Below are positions 58,332 through 64,000 of a stretch of 64,000 nt of DNA, piece by piece. Location: contig JAGMVK010000004.1 of assembly GCA_020747065.1 (NCBI GenBank), forward strand, positions 930,001 to 994,000, read 5' to 3'. The notes beneath the pieces were generated by a model. That model was not told the origin of the DNA. It worked only from the letters and a program-made list of their open reading frames with translations, and ran no database searches. Within the stretch, counting starts at the first letter, position 1; each line of letters starts with the position of its first letter. Made by a program: the position numbers and the translations under genes. Origin of the DNA: Cadophora sp. MPI-SDFR-AT-0126 (Eukaryota > Ascomycota > Leotiomycetes > Helotiales > Ploettnerulaceae).

Positions 58332-58825
58332 AGATGAGCCACGGCATTGTTTGACTATTATTTTGGCGTCCGTGCATTCATTCGGGGTTTGTAATCGGCC
58401 AGATCAACGACTTGTGGATTCTGAGGGTGGGCACGGAGTATTATTAGTTTTGATGCTGGGCAGGATAATTGTCTATGTTGTATACATGGGGCGTGTTGGA
58501 TTGGTCTGGTTGCTCTAGGAAGCTCGATCCTCTTGTTAGGATGAATCGAAAATGATCAAGAATTGCATTTCTTTTCATCCCTATCTTCTGACATCTAAGC
58601 CCCACTGAGTATCAAGTCTTCTCTGAAAGCGCTCCTGCCATCTTGGATACTGACAAGTTCTGCCAGTCCTCATCGAAAAACCCCCACTACACCATCTTCA
58701 CAACTGCAACATCTCAATCCTCGGGACCCTCCACTCACTGTTAAACCTCATCCTAAAACTCTCAAGCCTTCCTGTGGCCCGCCTCATCTCCTCTTCTGTC
58801 GCAGCCCTACTTCCCGAATCTCCTG
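58332..58825. other. Intergenic
   Basis: Between the converging kinesin and the following hypothetical gene; nothing recognised. Confidence 0.4.
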
Positions 58826-59730
58826 TCAGGCAATACCAAGTCTCGAGATTGGAAAAGATACGGACCTATATATGCTCGTCAATTCTATTCTGCACCGTAT
58901 ACAGTACACCAAAAAGGTGAGAGGGGAGAAGAAACACACCGATGGACCACCCCCTCTCCCACCCCACCAAGCTTCCCTCTCTGCACTCGGATAAAAAGAG
59001 TCTTTCGTCGTAGCTAGATACCTAATCCCTTCCAAAGCGCTCCTCAAACGTTCCAGATCGTCACCGCCGAATTTAAAAGATGAAGCGAATTCGGCGGACC
59101 GCTGTAGGGTGGTGTAGTTGGTTATGTGGAATATTGCTTGCGAAGGAGAGAAGTGGAGTTTTCCTTGAGAGCTGGTTGGGATGGAGGAGGGATGTTGGGT
59201 GAGGTAGATGGTGCGGGATTCGTGGGTGGTGAGGAGGAGAGCAGTTGGATGGGTGGGGAGGTTTGGATTGCCTGTTGATGTTGGGGTTGGGGTTGGCGCT
59301 GGATGGTGGATCTTGAAGGAGATGGATGGGTTAGAGATAAGCGGGATTGCGATTGAAACTGAGACTGTGTAAAGACATTTTGCTGGTGGGAGAGCGAGAG
59401 TCCAGATTTGGATCCGAACTGGAGGGCTTATGTTATTTCTGTTTTGATGTAAATCTGTTTGTGGATTGACTGACGCTCTGCTGGTAGTCTGGGAAAAGGA
59501 TGGAAAGTTTGGTACGTGTCTGCTTGGTGTAAATTGGAGTAATTGGAATCCTCTCCTTCTTTCTGATCGTTTGAAATTGAGGGTGAGGAAATGCTCGTCG
59601 CTGCAAGAGCTTTTGCGAGCTTGTCCAATGCTTTCGCGGACGCATTCTGCTGTTGTCCGTTCGATAATTCTGTATTCTCTACTACTCCGCTTTTGGAATG
59701 ATTTGAGGAATCCATGGTCGTTTCGGCCAT
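58826..59730 (-). CDS. Hypothetical protein
   Basis: Two exons (59730-59516 and 59426-58826) fit in phase and give 271 aa. The N-terminal part is Ser/Asn-rich with a small Ala/Lys helix (SAKALDKLAKALAAT). The second exon has alternating hydrophobic segments (VRIQIWTLALP, TVSVSIAIPLIS) and a closing Arg/Leu helix. It is not a family I recognise. The second exon lacks an ATG and was found by frame and splice phase alone, so the model is moderate. Confidence 0.5.
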
Positions 59731-60220
59731 GTATACTTACATTTATTTTGAGGATAGATGGGGGTTCTTATAAGCTGGAAATGTGGTTGTTTTGAGGTGT
59801 CGTAGAAATTGACCAATGATCTTGAGGTGGCTGTGAAGCACATAAGCGAGTCACCAAGTCACCAAGTCATCAAATGACTCACGAATGGGACTTATGGATG
59901 TCAAAGCCTCTCTAGAATCCTCTGTGACTAGATGAGAGATTTGGCTGATGCTTATTGGGACATTAGCTCCATGACTATTTTCAGAAACTGTGGTACTAAT
60001 GGGTGAAGGTTTATTTTTCGTCTGCAAATCTGCCGAGGTTGCACTGCTATCCTATCAACAAATCATCGCTGGGATCTCTTCGCTCGATCTGCAGTCAAAG
60101 CCTCACCATTTCGGTTTCCGGGCGTAACTCAAGTATCTTCAGTAACCTTCGTAAGCGTGAGATATTAAAGGCAGCGCTTGCAGCAAATATCCACCTGACA
60201 TTGCGCCTCGGCTCAGATGA
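59731..60220. other. Intergenic with AGTCACCA repeats
   Basis: The stretch at about 59850-59880 repeats AAGTCACCAAGTCA-type units. No gene. Confidence 0.4.
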
Positions 60221-61276
60221 TCAGATATTTGTCGGAAATTGGATATCCATTTCCTTCATCTCCCGATTGAGTGTCCGCTGTTCGTGCAGCAAATTCCGTA
60301 TATCATGTCTCACCCTGTGATATCTGGCTTGCCGTGTCACAACTTCCAGATACTCTTCATCTTCCTGCGAGTTCTCGTCGTCATCGGGCCCGACCACAGC
60401 GAGTGCTCTCAGCGCCGGCACACAGCAATTGTCCTCATCTGCCGGCTTTTTCAGCTTGACAGTCTGCGTATCATGAGGAAACTCCTCCTTGATCTCCTTA
60501 TACTTGATGTGTGTCAGGATGAAATCGACAGCCTTAGCTCTGACCGTACCCAAAGTGACTTCTTTCAGCCTCGTCTCGACATATGGTGAGAATTCGGGTA
60601 TAGGACCTGGATCGTGCGGATTCTTGATGACGATTGTGAGGTCTCCTTGTTCGCTCAGTCCGAATCCACCCATCCACGTCCAGTCGCAGAATGTTGTTGC
60701 TTTTAGCCAGCACCACCAGTCCACTGCGAAATGATTTATGTCCTTCGCACATTCCCGCCACAGTTTCTCAATTTTCTTTGTGTCTTCTTCCTCAATGTTG
60801 GGTATATCCTCTGGGATACCGACAAAGCTGCTCAGGATCCAAAAGTCAGTAGGGACGCCGTCTGCGAAGTAGAATGTATCGTGCTCTTTGCTGACATAGA
60901 TGAATGTGCCATCGTCGTGGTAGGTAAGCGGTTCCGCGCAACGCCATAGATTCCAATGGCACTTGGCCTCTAATCTTGAGTCACGGCAGACGTGTAGGAG
61001 GGAGGGGACTCGGTATCGTTTCTGGGCGAGGATCCGCAGCTCCAGTGGTTTCGAGAGCAACTTTACCTCGTCCAGAGGATCTTTTGCGATTCGCTGTATG
61101 CGCGCATTATTTCGAGCCTCTTCTTTACACGTGTAGTTCCATATCTGATGCTTGATTTCGTTGGGGAGGGCTTTGAAGGAGTGGAAGGTCGTCGCTGGTT
61201 CCATGGTGAGGGATGTCCAAGGACTTGACGGACGTATTTCGAGAGCAGGTCGGTGCTTTTGGATGTCACCGTTCAT
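60221..61276 (-). CDS. 2EXR domain protein 1
   Basis: One exon, 351 aa. The domain opens F.SFKALPNEIKHQIWNYTC, continues with R.LAQKRYRVPSLLHVCRDSRLEA and holds the two Glu/Arg-type repeats of the 2EXR fold. The family is very expanded in ascomycetes and its function is unknown. A charged C-terminal helix follows. It heads a run of three similar genes on the same strand. Confidence 0.85.
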   Translation of the reverse strand: MNGDIQKHRPALEIRPSSPWTSLTMEPATTFHSFKALPNEIKHQIWNYTCKEEARNNARIQRIAKDPLDEVKLLSKPLELRILAQKRYRVPSLLHVCRDSRLEAKCHWNLWRCAEPLTYHDDGTFIYVSKEHDTFYFADGVPTDFWILSSFVGIPEDIPNIEEEDTKKIEKLWRECAKDINHFAVDWWCWLKATTFCDWTWMGGFGLSEQGDLTIVIKNPHDPGPIPEFSPYVETRLKEVTLGTVRAKAVDFILTHIKYKEIKEEFPHDTQTVKLKKPADEDNCCVPALRALAVVGPDDDENSQEDEEYLEVVTRQARYHRVRHDIRNLLHEQRTLNREMKEMDIQFPTNI

Positions 61277-61842
61277 GTCAATGATAAGGTTCCAGTCTCG
61301 GATATTGTGAGGAAGTAGCGATTCAGAAAATATGGCGCAAGTTCAGGTGATTTATGCTGATATTTGTTGCAAATCAACTTTGGGCTCGCGGCGCTGGAGA
61401 GGCTGGCGCTGGCCGTGGGGGATGGCTTTCGGGAGCGCTAGGTCGAGAACGGATAAGCCGCGGTTGGAGGGGTCGTGTGGGGGAGTGTAAACAAAGTATC
61501 AAGTGCCTATGATCAACAACGGTCAGATATCAGCTCACTTATCCAAAAATAGCTGGCAGACTTACTGTGTTCTTTTCTTCATCGACTATCTCGAAGTGGT
61601 TTCAGGTCATTCTCTAGGTTGAAGGGAATCTCCATGTCAATAAAATTTCCTTTTCTGCCGGGTTGGGTAGCCATCAAGCGTTGGCTCATTCATTGTCATG
61701 TACAATATCTTTGAGTCACCTGAGTTTACTGCGAACAGCCTGCAAGTCATCTTTCGAGAAGAAGCTGATCGGCATCAAGCCGTAATCTTGCTTCTTGCAC
61801 TACAGTGAATTTTTCCCACTAGCCACCCACGTGTAGAGGCAG
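61277..61842. other. Intergenic
   Basis: No gene, RNA or repeat is recognised between the first two 2EXR genes. Confidence 0.4.
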
Positions 61843-62760
61843 CTAATCAGGAAGAGAAACCCTAACAATACTCCTCCACTTCTTGCGATCACTCTGAGCT
61901 TTCGCAATGGCCACATCATCCGAAGAGTACATCTCTCGTCCTTCCGTATCCCTCCATGTATCCCAGTAATCCTGAAGCGCAAGTCCACAGGACTTAACAT
62001 ATTCGCTGTGAATATCAGGCTGTTCTTCCTCCCATCCATGGTCCGGACTTCCAAGAACCAGATGTATCAGCTCCAGATTCGGCGCATTCAGGAACATTTT
62101 CATGACGGCGGGAAATCCCATGTCGATATATGTCAGCGCATCTAAGTCGTACAAATCCGATGCATAGACGGAGACAAATCGCAGAGGTATCAACCTATCT
62201 TTCCCGAACTCAATCATCGCTCTACAGGTATCCGTACTCATAGACAGCGTATCGAGCTTAGGATTGAATCGTACGCCCTTATATGGCCTTGCCCATCGAA
62301 GTCCGACATCCTGCCAGGGGCTTTGATAATCGGCCAGAGATGCTTCAGGATTATCTTCCTCCAGTCTGTCGAATCCAAAGTGCACTTTATATAACCCATT
62401 CAGTGTATTGTATGATTCGTAGCTTGCGCCAAGGACGCTGAGGGATATCGTGTCGGGCTTTGGTTGGGGTCGTGTGGGATCGAAGCAGATTTCCCGCTCC
62501 CACAGAGCCATCTTGCGCTCCAGGGAGACATGTGGAAACTCTACGACTCTGCGAGGCAGAGATTCTTCCCATATTCGACGGCGTAGCTCTATTGGTAGTA
62601 AAGGGAACTTGGGGAACGTGTTGGTAATGGGTGTTGGTGAGGACATTGTTGGTGGTTCGTCGATTTTGATGAACTGCGGGGTGAAGCTCCAGTTCATTTT
62701 CGTGGAAACTTTTGGCGTCGCCCACTTGCGGCCGCCTCGGTTGCCTTTGTTTACATTCAT
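61843..62760 (-). CDS. 2EXR domain protein 2
   Basis: One exon, about 305 aa from the ATG at 62760; the frame continues upstream but only from a GTG. The core FPKFPLLPIELRRRIWEESLP is the 2EXR signature, followed by a central segment with LDTLSMSTDTCRAM and a C-terminal PNLELIHLV part. It is a paralogue of the flanking genes, with an unknown role. Confidence 0.82.
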   Translation of the reverse strand: MNVNKGNRGGRKWATPKVSTKMNWSFTPQFIKIDEPPTMSSPTPITNTFPKFPLLPIELRRRIWEESLPRRVVEFPHVSLERKMALWEREICFDPTRPQPKPDTISLSVLGASYESYNTLNGLYKVHFGFDRLEEDNPEASLADYQSPWQDVGLRWARPYKGVRFNPKLDTLSMSTDTCRAMIEFGKDRLIPLRFVSVYASDLYDLDALTYIDMGFPAVMKMFLNAPNLELIHLVLGSPDHGWEEEQPDIHSEYVKSCGLALQDYWDTWRDTEGREMYSSDDVAIAKAQSDRKKWRSIVRVSLPD

Positions 62761-63218
62761 ACTGGTGAATTTGCCCAAGTCTGCGATTGTGCGATCAGTA
62801 GAAAGCACCGTACGTCGAAGGACCACCAGAAAGAAGAGCACGAAAGTTTTATACGTTGTATGTATGTAGTATAATCGCCTGAGAAGTCATTCGCCTGACA
62901 CTCTTCCGCAGTTATTTGCTTGGCGAAACACCGGGTACGAAAACACGTCCCGATCACTTGTGCCCTTACAAATGCCTCACTCCATGTATTTGGCCTTGAG
63001 TGATGCTCTTGCCTTGAGATCCTCTTGGATACATCCTTGCCCTATCTCTGATCGATCCACCAGCTTCAAGGATACACTCTGTAGTCCACAGAACCAATAC
63101 CATACATCATCAATCGAGGCTTTGGCATGACATACTCAGGAGCAAATTGAGCTGCCCATGAATCCAAGCGCGGTTGTAGAACGAGTTGTGCTAGACGTCG
63201 AAATCGTGTGTACTGGCC
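62761..63218. other. Intergenic
   Basis: No gene recognised. Confidence 0.4.
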
Positions 63219-63986
63219 TCAGTTCCTGGGATCGTAGACTGGCTCTAAACATCTGTCGGCAATTCCGATCCACAACTCCCTCAAGCTCTTGAACGCCCGA
63301 AGAGAAGATAGTGGGCTGATGTTTCCTTCATCTCTCTTCGAAAGCAGCCTTTCGCTTCCCTCGAATGGATCTAGCGCTAGTCGTTCGATTTGCTCGAGCC
63401 ATGTTGGCCTCCATGATTTAGAACTATAGGCTTCTTTGAGGGTGGTGTTCATGGCGAGAACTGCGTAATTTTGGATGAATATTGGAGTGTTCTTGGGGTC
63501 GAAGTAGATCAGATTCTTGCCTGAGCCAGGTAGACATCCCTACAGTCAATATTAGAATCGTTTTTACAAAATGATTAAGAGGGTAGCGTTCAGTGTACTC
63601 ACCCTCATGTTCTCTAGAAACACTTCCCGCGACTCCCAACACACCTTGAGCGACCGAATATCCTTAACATCCTTTGACTGTGTCGGCATACCCCGTCTTC
63701 GTGGTGAGACCGCGAAGAAAACATATGCCTGCTTTTTGGGCATGAGCTTCCGATAATGGATGCACACAGTAATCATTTGATTCGACAACGGGAGGGCAAA
63801 CTTGAATATGAGGCGTCGTAGCTCCTTCGGAAGGCGAGGAAATGGCTCGAATTTCTCCAATGGCTCAGTGCTCCAAAGGTGAAGTCCCGCCATTCGCTGG
63901 CAGAGGTCCTCGACTGCGTCTTCATGTGGGATCGGCATCTTGGGTGGTCGGTGGGTGAGCATGCGCGTGTGGATTGAGAAGTACAT
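63219..63986 (-). CDS. 2EXR domain protein 3 (close to window end)
   Basis: Two exons (63986-63603 and 63539-63219) give 234 aa. FEPFPRLPKELRRLIFKFALP is the 2EXR signature, and SLKVCWESREVFLENM is the second conserved block. The splice joins ENMR to GCLPGSGKNLIYFDP in phase. An ATG lies 14 bp from the window edge, so an upstream exon beyond it cannot be excluded. Confidence 0.8.
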
Positions 63987-64000
63987 CTTTGTCTTGGGCA

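Noticed and set aside
1..64000. CRISPR arrays, rRNA, tRNA genes, intact transposons
   Set aside because: None could be recognised by eye; tRNA detection without a covariance-model search is weak, so absence is not proven.

Overview
The window is nuclear DNA of a filamentous ascomycete (Pezizomycotina). Its genes carry many short introns (about 45-90 nt, GT-AG with two clear GC-AG cases). Families typical of this group are present: Gti1/Pac2 (WOPR), 2EXR, F-box, UstYa/DUF3328, a DUF5597-type glycosidase and NB-ARC/TPR relics. The overall flavour fits Leotiomycetes, but that is inference. All gene models were spliced by eye from donor/acceptor signals, reading phase and homology between copies inside the window. 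No database was searched.

Left arm (1-13.2 kb): a mirror-image duplication. A secreted HExxH metalloprotease (aspzincin-like) and a Ser/Thr/Gly-rich secreted or membrane-anchored protein form a divergent pair twice, in opposite orientation. One copy of the Ser/Thr/Gly-rich gene has decayed by frameshifts. Two tandem F-box/leucine-rich genes follow.

13.9-26.8 kb: a small secreted protein, RNase T2, mitochondrial dihydroxyacid dehydratase (ILV3), a conserved 187-aa protein, a 5'-truncated Na+/H+ antiporter, a divergent WOPR regulator that is readable only with an unusual splice, and a tiny three-exon transmembrane RING-H2 protein. 26.8-29.2 kb is degraded: an AT-rich island plus fused relics of an NB-ARC/TPR (NLR-like) gene and a Dal5-type MFS permease.

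29.5-44.2 kb: a beta-galactosidase-like hydrolase, an MFS drug transporter, a near-perfect 96-nt hairpin, a multiply frameshifted SLC26 sulfate permease, and a divergent sulfide:quinone oxidoreductase / persulfide dioxygenase pair that looks like a mitochondrial sulfide-detoxification unit. A bZIP-ankyrin gene follows.

45.7-52.8 kb is the main discovery: a compact RiPP (ribosomal peptide) cluster of the dikaritin/ustiloxin type. A secreted, Kex2-type repeat precursor carries seven Leu/Ile-Gly-Asn/Ser-Tyr cores. Around it are three UstYa-family (DUF3328) oxidases and a secreted tyrosinase of the UstQ kind. The core sequence does not match ustiloxin, phomopsin or asperipin as I know them, so the product is probably undescribed.

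Right arm (54.8-64 kb): a C-terminal-motor kinesin-14 (KlpA/Kar3 type), one unrecognised protein and three tandem 2EXR-domain genes.
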